Shown here: piece after piece, positions 26,841 to 36,418 of the stretch
Position numbering within the stretch: the first letter of the stretch is position 1
Layout of the letters: every line of letters begins with the position of its first letter
Assembly (NCBI RefSeq): GCF_024124905.1
Contig: NZ_JAMXST010000002.1
Coordinates: 620,001-684,000, forward strand
Length of the DNA: 64,000 nt
DNA from: Cellulosimicrobium cellulans
Lineage (GTDB): Bacteria; Actinomycetota; Actinomycetes; Actinomycetales; Cellulomonadaceae
Reading direction: 5' to 3'
The notes under the pieces: model-generated
The model's input: only the letters and a program-made list of their open reading frames with translations
The model's database searches: none
What the model was told of the DNA's origin: nothing
Translations under genes and position numbers: made by a program

Positions 26841-28173
26841 GCGCCGGGCCGCCCCGACGGCTCCCGTGCGGCCGGTCTTCGACGTCGCCGACGACCGGCT
26901 CGCGCGGGCGGCGTGGTCGCGCCTGGCGGAGCCCGGGGACGAGGTCGCGGTCGCGCTCGTCGAGCAGCTCGGCGCCCCGGGCGCGCTGGCCTGGCTCGTC
27001 GAGGCGGTGAACGACCCGGCGCAGGCCCGCCGCGAGCTCGTCCGGCTCGCGGAGGTCGCCGACGACGGCGGGTCGGGGCTGGGGCCGCTGCTCGGAGGGG
27101 CCGGGCCGGGCACTGCGGCAGCCGGCGACGACCGGCCCGCGCCCGGTCGCGACCCGCGGAGCGGGCCCGTCGCGCGGCTCCTGCGCGCCGTCGCGCGCTG
27201 GGCACCGCGGCTGGAGGGCCTCGACCCACGCCGCGAGCTCCACGTGCTCGACCGGCTCGACGGCTCCCTCGTCGTCCCGGGCGACCCGGGCTGGCCGACG
27301 CCCCTCGACGACCTGGGTCCGGGCCGTCCGCTCGCGCTCTGGGTCCGTGGCTCGGACGGCCTGGCGGCGCTGGCGGCGCGATCCGTCGCGGTCGTCGGGG
27401 CACGCGCGTGCACGGACTACGGGCGCCACGTGACCGGGGAGATCGCGTCCGGTCTCGCGGCGCGCGGGTTCACGGTCGTCTCGGGCGGTGCCTACGGCAT
27501 CGACGCCGCGGCCCACCGCGCGGCGCTCGTGTCCGGCGGCCCGACGGTCGCGTTCCTCGCGGGCGGGGTGGACCGGCTGTACCCCGTCGGCAACACGGAG
27601 CTCCTCCGGGCCGTCGTCGGGACCGGGGGTGCCGTCGTGTCGGAGGTGCCGCCGGGATCCGTGCCCAGCCGGGTCCGCTTCCTGCTGCGCAACCGGCTCA
27701 TCGCGGCGTTCGCGGGCGCGACCGTGGTCGTGGAGGCGGCCTGGCGCTCGGGATCGCTCAGCACGGCGGTCCGGGCCGCCGAGCTCTCGCGGCCCGTCGG
27801 CGCCGTCCCTGGACCCGTGACCTCGATGGCGTCGACCGGCTGCCACCGGCTCCTGCGCGACGGTGCCGCCGTGTGCGTCACCGACGCCGACGAGGTGGCG
27901 GAGCTGGCCGGAGCGCTGGCACGGGACGCGGCGCCGGGAGCACCGGCCGCGGGGACGCGCAGGGCGCCCCGCGACGCCGTGTACGACGGGCTCGACGCCG
28001 TCGAGACCCGGACGTGGGACGCCCTGCCGCTGCGGTCAGGGGTGCCGACGGACGCCGTCGCGCGGTCGGCGGGGCTCGCCGTCCCCGAGACCGTCGGTGC
28101 CCTCGGCCGGCTCGAGATCCGCGGCCTGGCCGAGCGGACGTCCGGCGGGTGGCGGCGCGTGCGCGCGAGCTGA
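26833..28173 (+). CDS. dprA: DNA-processing protein DprA
   Basis: Binds incoming single-stranded DNA and loads RecA in natural transformation; also present in non-competent bacteria. The Rossmann-like DprA domain is clear from SVAVVGARACTDYGRHVTG, FTVVSGGAYGIDAAAHRAAL, AFLAGGVDRLYPVGN and FLLRNRLIAAFAGATVVVEA. An N-terminal helical part and a C-terminal winged-helix-like domain (about 385-446) flank it. GTG 26833 overlaps the comM 3' end by 8 nt. At 446 residues it is long for DprA because of a Gly/Ala-rich linker near residue 85-105. Confidence 0.93.
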   Translation: MAERRAAPTAPVRPVFDVADDRLARAAWSRLAEPGDEVAVALVEQLGAPGALAWLVEAVNDPAQARRELVRLAEVADDGGSGLGPLLGGAGPGTAAAGDDRPAPGRDPRSGPVARLLRAVARWAPRLEGLDPRRELHVLDRLDGSLVVPGDPGWPTPLDDLGPGRPLALWVRGSDGLAALAARSVAVVGARACTDYGRHVTGEIASGLAARGFTVVSGGAYGIDAAAHRAALVSGGPTVAFLAGGVDRLYPVGNTELLRAVVGTGGAVVSEVPPGSVPSRVRFLLRNRLIAAFAGATVVVEAAWRSGSLSTAVRAAELSRPVGAVPGPVTSMASTGCHRLLRDGAAVCVTDADEVAELAGALARDAAPGAPAAGTRRAPRDAVYDGLDAVETRTWDALPLRSGVPTDAVARSAGLAVPETVGALGRLEIRGLAERTSGGWRRVRAS

Positions 28174-28254
28174 CCCCGGAGAGCACACCGGACGGCGCGT
28201 CTCCGGAAGGGCACCCGGACGGAGCGCCTCCGCGAGGCGCGCAGGCGCACGCGC

Positions 28255-28260
28255 CAGACT
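28255..28260 (+). promoter_or_regulatory. Candidate -10 box of leaderless xerC promoter
   Basis: CAGACT lies 6 nt before the GTG at 28267. Confidence 0.4.
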
Positions 28261-28266
28261 GGTCGC

Positions 28267-29250
28267 GTGACCCCGTCCGACCTCCCCGACGACCCGGCGG
28301 CCGAGCAGGGCGCCGACCGGGCGCCCGCGTCGGCCGACGCGCTGCCGGCGGCCCTGCGCGCGGCGCTCGCAGACTTCGCCGTGCACCTCGAGCTCGCCCA
28401 GGGCTCGTCCGCGCACACGGTGCGCGCGTACAAGGGCGACGTCGAGGCGCTGCTGGGTCATGCGGCACGCCACGGCGCGGCGTCGCCGAGCGACGTCGAC
28501 CTCGCCGCCCTGCGCGCATGGCTGACGGAGCAGTCGGAACGCGGGCTCGCCCGCGCGACGCTCGCGCGCCGGGGCGCCGCCGCGCGGGCGTTCTTCGACT
28601 GGGCGCGGCGGACCGGTCGCGTCGCGGCGGACCCGGCGGCACGGCTCGCGAGCCCGCGCGTCCCGCGCACCCTGCCGACCGTGCTCACGGCCGACGCGGC
28701 CGGTCGCATGCTCGACTGCGCGCGGGAGGCGGCCGCGTCGGGCGAGCCGGCCCGGCTGCGCGAGTGGGCCGCCGCGGAGCTCCTCTACGGGGCCGGCATC
28801 CGCGTGGGCGAGCTCGCGGGGATCGACGTGGACGACGTGGACCTGTCGCAGCGAGTCGTCCGGGTGCTCGGCAAGGGCGACAAGGAGCGCGTCGTCCCGT
28901 TCGGCGTCCCGGCGGCGCGGGCCGTGACCCGCTGGCTGGACGCGGGTCGGCCGGCGCTCGTGACGGAGCGGTCGGGTGCGGCGCTCCTCGTCGGGGACCG
29001 GGGCGGTCGGTGGGGGCAGCGACAGGTGCGCGACGCGGTGCACCGGCTCGCGCAGGCGGCCGGGGTCGACGACGTCGCTCCGCACGACCTGCGGCACAGC
29101 GCCGCGACGCACCTCCTCGCGGGCGGCTCGGACCTGCGCAGCGTCCAGGAGATCCTCGGGCACTCCTCGCTCGCGACGACGCAGCGCTACACCCACGTGA
29201 CGGCCGAGCGGCTCCGCAGCTCGTTCGAGCAGGCCTTCCCGCGCGCCTGA
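28267..29250 (+). CDS. xerC: Tyrosine recombinase XerC
   Basis: Site-specific recombinase that resolves chromosome dimers at dif with XerD. The 327 residues contain the N-terminal SAM-like core-binding domain (about 38-125, AYKGDVEALL) and the catalytic domain. Visible catalytic residues are Arg179 in GAGIRVGELAG, His273 and Arg276 in HDLRHSAATHLL, the ILGHSS histidine, and nucleophile Tyr308 in TTQRYTHV. It lacks any integrase-like neighbours or attachment sites, so a housekeeping Xer role is most likely; XerD is not in the window. Confidence 0.9.
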   Translation: MTPSDLPDDPAAEQGADRAPASADALPAALRAALADFAVHLELAQGSSAHTVRAYKGDVEALLGHAARHGAASPSDVDLAALRAWLTEQSERGLARATLARRGAAARAFFDWARRTGRVAADPAARLASPRVPRTLPTVLTADAAGRMLDCAREAAASGEPARLREWAAAELLYGAGIRVGELAGIDVDDVDLSQRVVRVLGKGDKERVVPFGVPAARAVTRWLDAGRPALVTERSGAALLVGDRGGRWGQRQVRDAVHRLAQAAGVDDVAPHDLRHSAATHLLAGGSDLRSVQEILGHSSLATTQRYTHVTAERLRSSFEQAFPRA

Positions 29251-29275
29251 GGCTCCGGGCGCGCAGGTCTTCCGG

Positions 29276-29854
29276 TCACGGCTCCCCGAGCGGGAGGAGC
29301 ACGATCGGCGGCCGCTCGCCGAGCAGCGCGAGCGGGTCGACGTAGCGCTCGCCCCGCCGCACGCCCCAGTGCACGCAGGTGGCCGCGCAGTGGCTCGCGA
29401 TGGCCCCGCCGCCTCCCGGTCCTTGCACGGTCCCGAGGACGCTCCCTGCGGCGACGCGCGTCCCCCGCGGTGCCACGGCGGTGACCGGCTCGAGCGACGT
29501 GCGCAGGCCGTCGTCGTGCGTGACGACCACCACGTCGCGGCCCGCGACCGGGCCGGCGAACGTGACGACCCCGGGTGCGGGGGCGAGGACGGTCTCCCCG
29601 GCGGCGGCGGCGAGGTCGACGCCCCGGTGGCCGGGCAGCCAGTCGTGCGGCGGAGGGTCGAACGGCGCGAGCACGCCGAGCGCGCCCGGAGCGCGGTCGA
29701 GCGGCGGCACCCACCCGGGGGAGGGGGCGGAGGCGGCGACCAGGAGCCCGCCCGGCGCCGCGGTCGCCCCCGGGACCAGGACGAGCAGGAGCGCGGTCAG
29801 CGCGAGGGCGACCGCACGTCGTCGGACGGTCGCAGGGGTACGGTCGAGAGCCAT
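29276..29854 (-). CDS. Secreted M23 (LytM-type) peptidase
   Basis: Predicted exported zinc endopeptidase-fold protein acting on the cell wall. The 192 residues start MALDRTPATVRRRAVALAL, a signal peptide with a basic n-region and hydrophobic core ending near residue 33. The LytM domain shows GHRGVDLAA (HxxxD zinc ligands), GDV-like strands, SHCAATCVHWGVRRG with the second histidine pair, and YVDPLALL. The HxH motif is replaced by SHC and VHWG, usual for this actinobacterial subgroup. It is transcribed away from rpsB and convergent with xerC (25-nt gap). Confidence 0.88.
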   Translation of the reverse strand: MALDRTPATVRRRAVALALTALLLVLVPGATAAPGGLLVAASAPSPGWVPPLDRAPGALGVLAPFDPPPHDWLPGHRGVDLAAAAGETVLAPAPGVVTFAGPVAGRDVVVVTHDDGLRTSLEPVTAVAPRGTRVAAGSVLGTVQGPGGGGAIASHCAATCVHWGVRRGERYVDPLALLGERPPIVLLPLGEP

Positions 29855-30287
29855 CGCGCCAGGGTGCCCGACGCGGGCCGTGGCCGGGCGGCGGGAGCCG
29901 GCGGCCTGTGGACGGCGGGTCGCGACGGCGCCCGGGACCGGCGGCTGTGGTCGGCCCTGCCGTCGGGTAGACTTGCCGCTGCGACCGGCGCGTTCGCCGT
30001 GCCCGGCCCGAGGTGATCACCTCGGCCGAGGACGGAGCCGGTCGACTTCGCGCGTCACGTCCTCGCCCATCCTCCCGGCCCCGCCGGACCGGGCGGGGCC
30101 GCGTCCGGCGTCGGTCCTGCCCGCACCTGCTCGAACGGTGCGTTGCAGGCGTCGGCACGGGTGACGCCAGGGGTGCGACTACCAGGGTCGTCACCGACAA
30201 CCGCACCGCGGTCCGTCCCACGGGAGGGGCCGCCAGAAGCGTGCGCGCACCGGGTGGATCCCGGGCCGCACGGCGAAAGGACGTGTC
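29855..30287 (+). promoter_or_regulatory. rpsB promoter and long structured leader
   Basis: This 433-nt gene-free stretch holds TAGACT at 29968-29973, the best -10 box, giving an rpsB leader of about 305 nt. In it are a perfect 18-bp palindrome CCGAGGTGATCACCTCGG (30008-30025) and a hairpin GGCCCCGCC/GGCGGGGCC (30077-30100). I see no credible ORF. Such a leader suggests S2 autoregulation of rpsB-tsf, as in other bacteria, but the sequence does not match a leader I can name. Confidence 0.5.
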
Positions 30288-31271
30288 ATGGCCGTCGTGA
30301 CCATGCGCCAGCTCCTCGAGAGCGGTGTCCACTTCGGACACCAGACCCGCCGTTGGAACCCGAAGATGAAGCGCTTCATCTTCACGGAGCGCAACGGCAT
30401 CTACATCGTCGACCTCCAGCAGTCGCTGTCGTACATCGACCGCGCGTACGAGTTCGTCAAGGAGACCGTCGCGCACGGCGGCTCCATCCTCTTCGTCGGC
30501 ACCAAGAAGCAGGCCCAGGAGCCCGTGGCCGAGCAGGCCGCGCGCGTCGGGATGCCCTACGTGAACCACCGCTGGCTCGGCGGCATGCTCACCAACTTCA
30601 CCACGGTGCACAAGCGTCTCCAGCGCCTCAAGGAGCTCGAGGAGATCGACTTCGACGACGTCGCCGGCTCGTCGCTCACCAAGAAGGAGCTCCTCGTCCT
30701 GCGTCGCGAGAAGGACAAGCTCGCCCGCACGCTCGGCGGCATCCGCGACATGGCGAAGGTCCCCTCCGCCGTGTGGATCGTCGACACGAACAAGGAGCAC
30801 CTCGCGGTCGACGAGGCGCGCAAGCTCCACATCCCGATCGTCGCGATCCTGGACACCAACTGCGACCCCGACGTCGTGGACTACAAGATCCCGGGCAACG
30901 ACGACGCGATCCGCTCCGTGACGCTGCTCACGCGCGTCATCGCGGACGCGGTCGCCGAGGGTCTGCTCCAGCGCCACTCCGGCCGTTCCGGTGCCGAGGC
31001 CGAGGCGGGCGCCGAGGCCGAGCCGCTGGCCGAGTGGGAGCGCGAGCTCCTCGCCGGTGCCGAGAAGCAGCTCGCGGCCGACGAGACCGCCGCCGAGGCG
31101 AACGTCGAGGCCGCCGCGGCCGAGGAGGTCGCCGAGGCCGCTGCCGAGGTCGCCGCCGAGGAGCCGGGCGACGCCGCTGCCGAGGTCGTGGCCGAGGCTG
31201 CTGCCGAGGTCGCCGCCGTCGCCGACGCGGAGGCCGTGGTCGCCGACGCCGAGGCCGACGAGACCAAGTGA
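30288..31271 (+). CDS. rpsB: 30S ribosomal protein S2 with C-terminal extension
   Basis: Assembled late on the 30S head and needed for S1 binding. The S2 core runs from [26 protein letters not shown] to [27 protein letters not shown] (about residue 226). The 327 residues exceed the usual 240-260 through a C-terminal tail of about 95 residues made almost only of Ala, Glu, Val and Asp with [12 protein letters not shown] repeats. ATG 30288 follows GAAAGGACGTGTC. It pairs with tsf, with a hairpin between them. Confidence 0.97.
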   Translation: MAVVTMRQLLESGVHFGHQTRRWNPKMKRFIFTERNGIYIVDLQQSLSYIDRAYEFVKETVAHGGSILFVGTKKQAQEPVAEQAARVGMPYVNHRWLGGMLTNFTTVHKRLQRLKELEEIDFDDVAGSSLTKKELLVLRREKDKLARTLGGIRDMAKVPSAVWIVDTNKEHLAVDEARKLHIPIVAILDTNCDPDVVDYKIPGNDDAIRSVTLLTRVIADAVAEGLLQRHSGRSGAEAEAGAEAEPLAEWERELLAGAEKQLAADETAAEANVEAAAAEEVAEAAAEVAAEEPGDAAAEVVAEAAAEVAAVADAEAVVADAEADETK

Positions 31272-31277
31272 CGTCCC

Positions 31278-31309
31278 GGGGTGCGCGGCGGTCGCCCGCC
31301 GCGCACCCC
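31278..31309 (+). terminator. Hairpin between rpsB and tsf
   Basis: GGGGTGCGCGGCGG, TCGC loop, CCGCCGCGCACCCC: a perfect 14-bp stem, 6 nt after the rpsB stop. In other bacteria a partial terminator here lowers tsf relative to rpsB, a reasonable reading here too. Confidence 0.75.
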
Positions 31310-31402
31310 GTGCCGTCCCACCGGCGCACCGGGCACCGGCACGGTGCCCCAGCACGTACCCGTGACGAAGAACCCGTGACGAACCACGAGTGAGGAACCA
31401 CC

Positions 31403-32242
31403 ATGGCGAACTACACCGCCGCTGACATCAAGGCCCTGCGCGAGCGCACCGGCGCCGGCATGCTCGACGTCAAGAAGGCTCTGGACGAGGCGGACGGCGA
31501 CGCGGAGAAGGCGCTCGAGATCATCCGCGTCAAGGGTCTGAAGGGCGTCGCCAAGCGCGAGGGCCGCTCGACCTCCGAGGGCCTCATCGCCGTCGACATC
31601 CGCGACACCGAGGGTGGCCAGGTCGCGACGCTCATCGAGCTCAACTCCGAGACGGACTTCGTCGCCAAGAACGACACGTTCATCTCGCTCGCGGACCGCG
31701 TCCTCAAGGCTGCCGCCGAGGCCGGCGCGCGCGACGCGGACGCGGCCCTCGCCGCGGACTCGGACGGCGAGACCGTCCAGGAGGTCATCGACAACCAGGC
31801 CGCGACGCTCGGCGAGAAGATCGTCCTGCGCCGCGTGACCCGCGTCGCCGGCGAGCGCGTCACGGCGTACCTGCACCGCACGGCGCGTGACCTGCCGCCG
31901 TCGATCGGCGTCGTCGTCGCCACGGACGCCGCGGGCGAGGCCGTCGCGAAGGACGTCGCGCAGCACGTCGCCGCGATGTCCCCGACGTACCTGTCGCGCG
32001 ACGAGGTCCCGGCCGAGACGGTCGAGAACGAGCGTCGCATCGCCGAGGAGACCTCGCGCAACGAGGGCAAGCCCGAGGCCGCGCTGCCGAAGATCGTCGA
32101 GGGTCGTCTCAACGGCTACTTCAAGGACGTCGTCCTCGTCGACCAGCCGCTCGCGAAGGACCCGAAGAAGACGGTCGGCCAGGTCGTCTCCGAGGTCGGT
32201 GGCACCATCACCGAGTTCGTGCGGTACCGCGTCGGCGCCTGA
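31403..32242 (+). CDS. tsf: Translation elongation factor Ts
   Basis: Nucleotide exchange factor that recycles EF-Tu. The 279 residues have the N-terminal UBA-like domain (YTAADIKALRERTGAGMLDVKKALDEADGD) and the core TDFVAKND motif that contacts EF-Tu (about residue 81). The dimerisation region, SPTYLSRDEVPAETVENER, lies near 195 and the C-terminal module contains GRLNGYFKDVVLVDQPLAKD. ATG 31403 follows GTGAGGAACCACC. A strong terminator follows. Confidence 0.97.
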   Translation: MANYTAADIKALRERTGAGMLDVKKALDEADGDAEKALEIIRVKGLKGVAKREGRSTSEGLIAVDIRDTEGGQVATLIELNSETDFVAKNDTFISLADRVLKAAAEAGARDADAALAADSDGETVQEVIDNQAATLGEKIVLRRVTRVAGERVTAYLHRTARDLPPSIGVVVATDAAGEAVAKDVAQHVAAMSPTYLSRDEVPAETVENERRIAEETSRNEGKPEAALPKIVEGRLNGYFKDVVLVDQPLAKDPKKTVGQVVSEVGGTITEFVRYRVGA

Positions 32243-32251
32243 CGCCCCCGT

Positions 32252-32292
32252 CGGCCCGGTCCCGCCGCCCCCGAGGCGGCGGGACCGGGCCG
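32252..32292 (+). terminator. Strong terminator after tsf
   Basis: A perfect 18-bp stem, CGGCCCGGTCCCGCCGCC paired with its exact reverse complement across a 5-nt CCCGA loop, starts 10 nt after the tsf stop. Confidence 0.85.
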
Positions 32293-32404
32293 ACCGCGCA
32301 CCCGGCTCCGGGCGCGCGACGACCGGCGTCGTGCCGCACCATCGGGTGGGGCGACGGCGGAGCAGGACCACCCCCCCACCCCACCGGGCCAGGACGAAGG
32401 ACAG

Positions 32405-33160
32405 GTGTCGACAGTGACGGCAGGCGAGCAGACCACGCCCCGCGAGGGTTCCGAGCACCGGCGGGTGCTCCTCAAGCTGTCGGGCGAGACGTTCGGCGGC
32501 GGGCAGATCGGTCTGGCGCCCGACGTCGTCCAGCGCGTCGCCCAGGAGATCGCGGACGCGGTCGCCCAGGGCGTGCAGGTCGCCATCGTCGTCGGCGGCG
32601 GGAACTTCTTCCGCGGCGCCGAGCTCTCCCAGCGCGGGCTCGACCGCGCGCGTGCCGACTACATGGGCATGCTCGGCACCGTCATGAACTGCCTCGCCCT
32701 CCAGGACTTCCTCGAGCAGGCGGGGGTGAAGACGCGCGTGCAGACCGCCATCACGATGGGCCAGGTCGCCGAGCCGTACATCCCGCTGCGGGCGATCCGC
32801 CACCTCGAGAAGGGCCGCGTCGTCATCTTCGGCGCCGGCGCCGGCATGCCCTACTTCTCCACCGACACGGTCTCCGTGCAGCGCGCCCTCGAGACGCACT
32901 GCCAGGAGGTCCTCATGGGCAAGAACGGCGTCGACGGCGTCTACACCGCCGACCCGCGCAAGGACCCGTCGGCGACGAAGCTCGACCACCTCACGTACAC
33001 CGACGCGCTCGTCAACGACCTCGGGGTCATGGACGCGACGGCGCTGAGCCTGTGCCGGGACAACGACGTGCGGATGCGCGTCTTCGGCATGAGCGAGCCG
33101 GGGAACGTCACGCGTGCCCTGGTCGGCGAGAATATTGGCACACTGGTCACGACCGACTGA
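32405..33160 (+). CDS. pyrH: UMP kinase
   Basis: Phosphorylates UMP to UDP in pyrimidine synthesis; bacterial hexameric amino-acid-kinase fold, regulated by GTP and UTP. The 251 residues show [61 protein letters not shown], and [22 protein letters not shown] 32405 is preceded by GAAGGACAG; GTG 32414 is an alternative three codons in. It starts the pyrH-frr-cdsA series. Confidence 0.96.
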   Translation: MSTVTAGEQTTPREGSEHRRVLLKLSGETFGGGQIGLAPDVVQRVAQEIADAVAQGVQVAIVVGGGNFFRGAELSQRGLDRARADYMGMLGTVMNCLALQDFLEQAGVKTRVQTAITMGQVAEPYIPLRAIRHLEKGRVVIFGAGAGMPYFSTDTVSVQRALETHCQEVLMGKNGVDGVYTADPRKDPSATKLDHLTYTDALVNDLGVMDATALSLCRDNDVRMRVFGMSEPGNVTRALVGENIGTLVTTD

Positions 33161-33206
33161 CGACGGACACCGCACGACCCCACCGACGAACGACGAAGGA
33201 GCACTG

Positions 33207-33764
33207 GTGATCGACGAGACCCTCCTCGAGGCCGAGGAGAAGATGGACAAGGCCGTCGAGGTGGCCAAGGAGGACTTCGCCGCGATCCGCACGGGCCGTG
33301 CGAACGCCGCGATGTTCAACAAGATCACGGTCGACTACTACGGCGCGCCGACGCCGCTGCAGCAGCTCGCGTCGTTCACGGTGACCGAGGCGCGCACGAT
33401 CCTCGTCTCCCCGTTCGACAAGAGCTCGATCACGGCGGTCGAGAAGTCGCTGCGCGACTCCGACCTCGGCGTGAACCCCTCCAACGACGGCAACGTCATC
33501 CGGGTCGTGCTGCCCGCCCTCACGGAGGAGCGCCGCCGTGACTTCGTGAAGCTCGCCAAGGCGAAGGCCGAGGACTCGCGCGTCGCGATCCGCAACGTGC
33601 GCCGTCGCGCCAAGGAGGAGCTGGACCGCATCGCGCGCGACGGCGAGGCCGGCGAGGACGAGGTCGGGCGCGCCGAGAAGGAGCTCGAGGCCCTCACCAA
33701 GGCGCACGTGGACCAGGTGGACGCGCTCCTCGCGGGCAAGGAGAGCGAGCTGCTCGAGGTCTGA
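33207..33764 (+). CDS. frr: Ribosome recycling factor
   Basis: With EF-G splits post-termination ribosomes. The 185 residues are exactly family length. Signatures are [24 protein letters not shown], the hinge region [14 protein letters not shown], and [26 protein letters not shown]. The C-terminal helix is [21 protein letters not shown] 33207 follows GAAGGAGCACTG. It is 46 nt after pyrH, the conserved pairing. Confidence 0.97.
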   Translation: MIDETLLEAEEKMDKAVEVAKEDFAAIRTGRANAAMFNKITVDYYGAPTPLQQLASFTVTEARTILVSPFDKSSITAVEKSLRDSDLGVNPSNDGNVIRVVLPALTEERRRDFVKLAKAKAEDSRVAIRNVRRRAKEELDRIARDGEAGEDEVGRAEKELEALTKAHVDQVDALLAGKESELLEV

Positions 33765-33796
33765 GCACCTCGTCCGGCGAGCTCTTCCACGCACCG

Positions 33797-34654
33797 ATGA
33801 CCGACACCTCCTCGACGGCCGCCGGCGACAGCACCTCCGCGGCGCGCGCTCCCAAGGCGGGCCGCAACCTCCCCGTGGCGATCGCGGTGGGCCTCGGCCT
33901 GCTCGCGCTCGTCGCGGCGAGCCTCGCCTTCCGGCCCGAGTTCTTCGTGCTGCTCGCGACCGTGGCGGTCGGCGCCGCGCTGTGGGAGCTCGCCCAGGCG
34001 TTCAAGCGCCGCGAGCTGCACCTCCCGCTCCTCCCGCTCCTCGTGGGCACGGTCGGCATCCTCGTGTCCTCGTACTACTCGGGGCCCGAGGCCCTGCTCG
34101 TCTCCTTCATGCTCACGGTCGCGGGCGCGGTCGTGTGGCGGGTCATCGACGGGTCGGGGACGGCGGCGGTGCGCGACGCCGCGGCGGCCACGTTCGCGGC
34201 GGCGTACCTGCCGTTCATGGCGGGCTTCGTGATGCTCATGCTGGCCGCTCCCGACGGGCGCGTGCGGGTCCTGATCTTCATCCTGCTCGCCGTCGCGAAC
34301 GACGTCGGCGGGTACGTCGCCGGCGTCCTGTTCGGGCGCCACCCGCTGGCCCCCTCCGTGAGCCCCAAGAAGTCCTGGGAGGGGCTGGCGGGCTCGTTCG
34401 TGCTCGCGACGGCGGTCGGCGTGGTCGGGGCCGTGGTGGGCCTCGGGGCGAGCCCGCTCGTGGGCGTCGCGCTGGGCATCCTCGCCCCGCTCACGGCGAC
34501 GGTCGGCGACCTCGCCGAGTCGATGATCAAGCGCGACCTAGAATTGAAGGACATGGGGTCGCTCCTGCCCGGTCACGGAGGCATCCTGGACCGGCTCGAC
34601 TCCATGCTCCTCACCGCCCCGTTCGTGTACGTGCTCCTCGCGCTGGCCGTCTGA
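33797..34654 (+). CDS. cdsA: Phosphatidate cytidylyltransferase
   Basis: Makes CDP-diacylglycerol from phosphatidic acid and CTP, the entry to all phospholipid synthesis. The 285-residue integral membrane protein has about eight hydrophobic segments after a 25-residue polar N-terminus. The CDS signatures are [12 protein letters not shown] and [20 protein letters not shown] followed by [13 protein letters not shown] with the catalytic Asp pair. It follows frr by 32 nt, an order conserved in most bacteria. Confidence 0.95.
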   Translation: MTDTSSTAAGDSTSAARAPKAGRNLPVAIAVGLGLLALVAASLAFRPEFFVLLATVAVGAALWELAQAFKRRELHLPLLPLLVGTVGILVSSYYSGPEALLVSFMLTVAGAVVWRVIDGSGTAAVRDAAAATFAAAYLPFMAGFVMLMLAAPDGRVRVLIFILLAVANDVGGYVAGVLFGRHPLAPSVSPKKSWEGLAGSFVLATAVGVVGAVVGLGASPLVGVALGILAPLTATVGDLAESMIKRDLELKDMGSLLPGHGGILDRLDSMLLTAPFVYVLLALAV

Positions 34655-34673
34655 CAGCCGTCCGACGACCTGC

Positions 34674-34689
34674 TCGCACCGCGGTGCGA
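34674..34689 (+). repeat. 16-bp perfect palindrome upstream of rlmN
   Basis: TCGCACCGCGGTGCGA lies between cdsA and rlmN, 36 nt before the rlmN ATG. It could be a small hairpin or an operator; nothing else indicates which. Confidence 0.4.
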
Positions 34690-34724
34690 ACCGTCCGCAC
34701 GACCCCCCACGCTTGGACCTCCTC

Positions 34725-35870
34725 ATGACCGTCCGTTCCGTCCGCCCGTCCGCGGAGTCGAAGCCGCTCCCGCTCGTCATGACCGCGCCTCGGCGCGGCA
34801 AGCCGCCGCGCCACTTCGCCGACCTCGCGCCCGAGGAGGTGCGCGACGTCGTCGTCGAGCTCGGGGAGAAGCCGTTCCGCGCCAAGCAGCTCGCGACGCA
34901 CTACTACGCGCACCTCACGCGCGACCCCGAGGCGATGACGGACCTGCCGAAGGCGACGCGCGACGTGCTCACGGACGCGCTCTTCCCGCCGCTGCTCACC
35001 GCGGCGCGCCGGATGGAGGCCGACGGCGGGACGACCGTCAAGACGCTGTGGCACCTCTTCGACGGCGCCAAGGTCGAGTCGGTGCTCATGCGGTACCCGC
35101 AGCGCTCCACGCTGTGCGTGTCGAGCCAGGCGGGCTGCGGCATGGCGTGCCCGTTCTGCGCGACGGGGCAGCTCGGCCTCACGCGCAACCTCTCCGTCGC
35201 CGAGATCGTCGAGCAGGTGCGCTCCGCCGCCCGGTCGCTCGCGGACGGGGAGATCCCCGGCGGCCCGACCCGGCTCAACAACCTCGTGTTCATGGGCATG
35301 GGGGAGCCGCTCGCCAACTACAAGGCCGTCATGGGCACGGTCCGACGCCTCGTGGCGCCGGCCCCGGACGGGCTCGGCATGTCGGCGCGCAACATCACGG
35401 TGTCGACGGTCGGCCTCGTCCCGGCGATGCGCAAGCTCGCCGACGAGGGGATCCCGGTGACGCTCGCGCTGTCGCTGCACGCCCCCGACGACGACCTGCG
35501 CAGCGAGCTCGTGCCGATCAACACGCGGTGGAGCGTCGACGAGACGCTCGACGCGGCGCGGCACTACTTCGAGGTCACCGGACGGCGCGTGAGCATCGAG
35601 TACGCGCTCATCAAGGACATGAACGACCACGCGTGGCGTGCCGACCTGCTCGGCGAGAAGCTCAACGCCCGGGGCCGCGGCTGGGTGCACGTCAACCCGA
35701 TCCCGCTCAACCCGACGCCCGGCTCGATCTGGACGGCCAGCGACCCTGCCGTCGAGGCGGAGTTCGTGGCACGATTGCGCGGTCACGGGATCCCGACGAC
35801 GATCCGTGACACCCGCGGCAGCGACATCGACGGTGCCTGCGGGCAGCTCGCGGCAGAGGAGGACGAGTGA
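34725..35870 (+). CDS. rlmN: Dual-specificity 23S rRNA/tRNA adenine-C2 methyltransferase RlmN
   Basis: Radical-SAM enzyme that methylates A2503 of 23S rRNA and A37 of some tRNAs. The 381 residues contain the cluster motif [12 protein letters not shown] (Cys138, Cys142, Cys145), the SAM site [23 protein letters not shown] and [20 protein letters not shown] 34725 is preferred over a TTG four codons upstream. No good ribosome site is visible. Its end overlaps the following DivIVA-domain gene (GTGA). Confidence 0.95.
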   Translation: MTVRSVRPSAESKPLPLVMTAPRRGKPPRHFADLAPEEVRDVVVELGEKPFRAKQLATHYYAHLTRDPEAMTDLPKATRDVLTDALFPPLLTAARRMEADGGTTVKTLWHLFDGAKVESVLMRYPQRSTLCVSSQAGCGMACPFCATGQLGLTRNLSVAEIVEQVRSAARSLADGEIPGGPTRLNNLVFMGMGEPLANYKAVMGTVRRLVAPAPDGLGMSARNITVSTVGLVPAMRKLADEGIPVTLALSLHAPDDDLRSELVPINTRWSVDETLDAARHYFEVTGRRVSIEYALIKDMNDHAWRADLLGEKLNARGRGWVHVNPIPLNPTPGSIWTASDPAVEAEFVARLRGHGIPTTIRDTRGSDIDGACGQLAAEEDE

Positions 35871-36418
35871 GTTCGCTGTTCACCACGGTCGGCAAGACCC
35901 GGAACGGGTACGACCCCGAGGAGGTCGACGACTTCTTCGAGCACGCCCGCGACGTGTACGAGGGCCGGGTGCAGGAGCGGCTGACCAGCACCGAGATCCA
36001 GGCCTCGGTCTTCGACCTGGTCCGTGGGGGGTACGACACGCACGAGGTCGATGCGGCGCTGGACCGCCTCGAGGGTGCGTTCATCGCGCGCCAGCGTGCC
36101 GAGTACGTCGCCGCCCACGGCCAGCAGGCCTGGATGAACGCGCTCGCCGAGCGCGCCCGGTCGCTCTACGGACGCCTGGGCCGCCCGGACGGTGAGAAGT
36201 TCGCGCTCGCGGAGCGCGGCAAGCCCGCGTACGACATCGACGACGTGGACGACCTGTGCGACCGGCTCGTCGCCTACTTCGACCGTCAGGTGCCGATCAC
36301 CGCGGCGGAGATCCGCTCCGCGACGTTCGGCCGTGCGCGGGGTCGCGACGGGTACGCGGAGGGTCCGGTCGACGCGTTCTTCGCCCGCGCCATCGAGGTC
36401 CTGCTCGGCGTCGAGTGA
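35867..36418 (+). CDS. DivIVA-domain-containing protein
   Basis: Cytosolic protein of 183 residues with short DivIVA-like modules instead of a long coiled coil. The pattern [21 protein letters not shown] (residues 12-32) recurs in degenerate form as [19 protein letters not shown] (about 54-72), [18 protein letters not shown] and [18 protein letters not shown] near the C-terminus. These are membrane-curvature or division-associated repeats in the family, but the role here is unknown. GTG overlaps the rlmN stop and its own stop overlaps the next gene, so the three are translationally coupled. Confidence 0.82.
   Translation: MSSLFTTVGKTRNGYDPEEVDDFFEHARDVYEGRVQERLTSTEIQASVFDLVRGGYDTHEVDAALDRLEGAFIARQRAEYVAAHGQQAWMNALAERARSLYGRLGRPDGEKFALAERGKPAYDIDDVDDLCDRLVAYFDRQVPITAAEIRSATFGRARGRDGYAEGPVDAFFARAIEVLLGVE

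Noticed and set aside
28267-29250. xerC as integrase of a mobile element
   Set aside because: No attachment-site repeats, no excisionase or phage-like genes nearby, and the dprA-xerC-rpsB neighbourhood is a housekeeping one.
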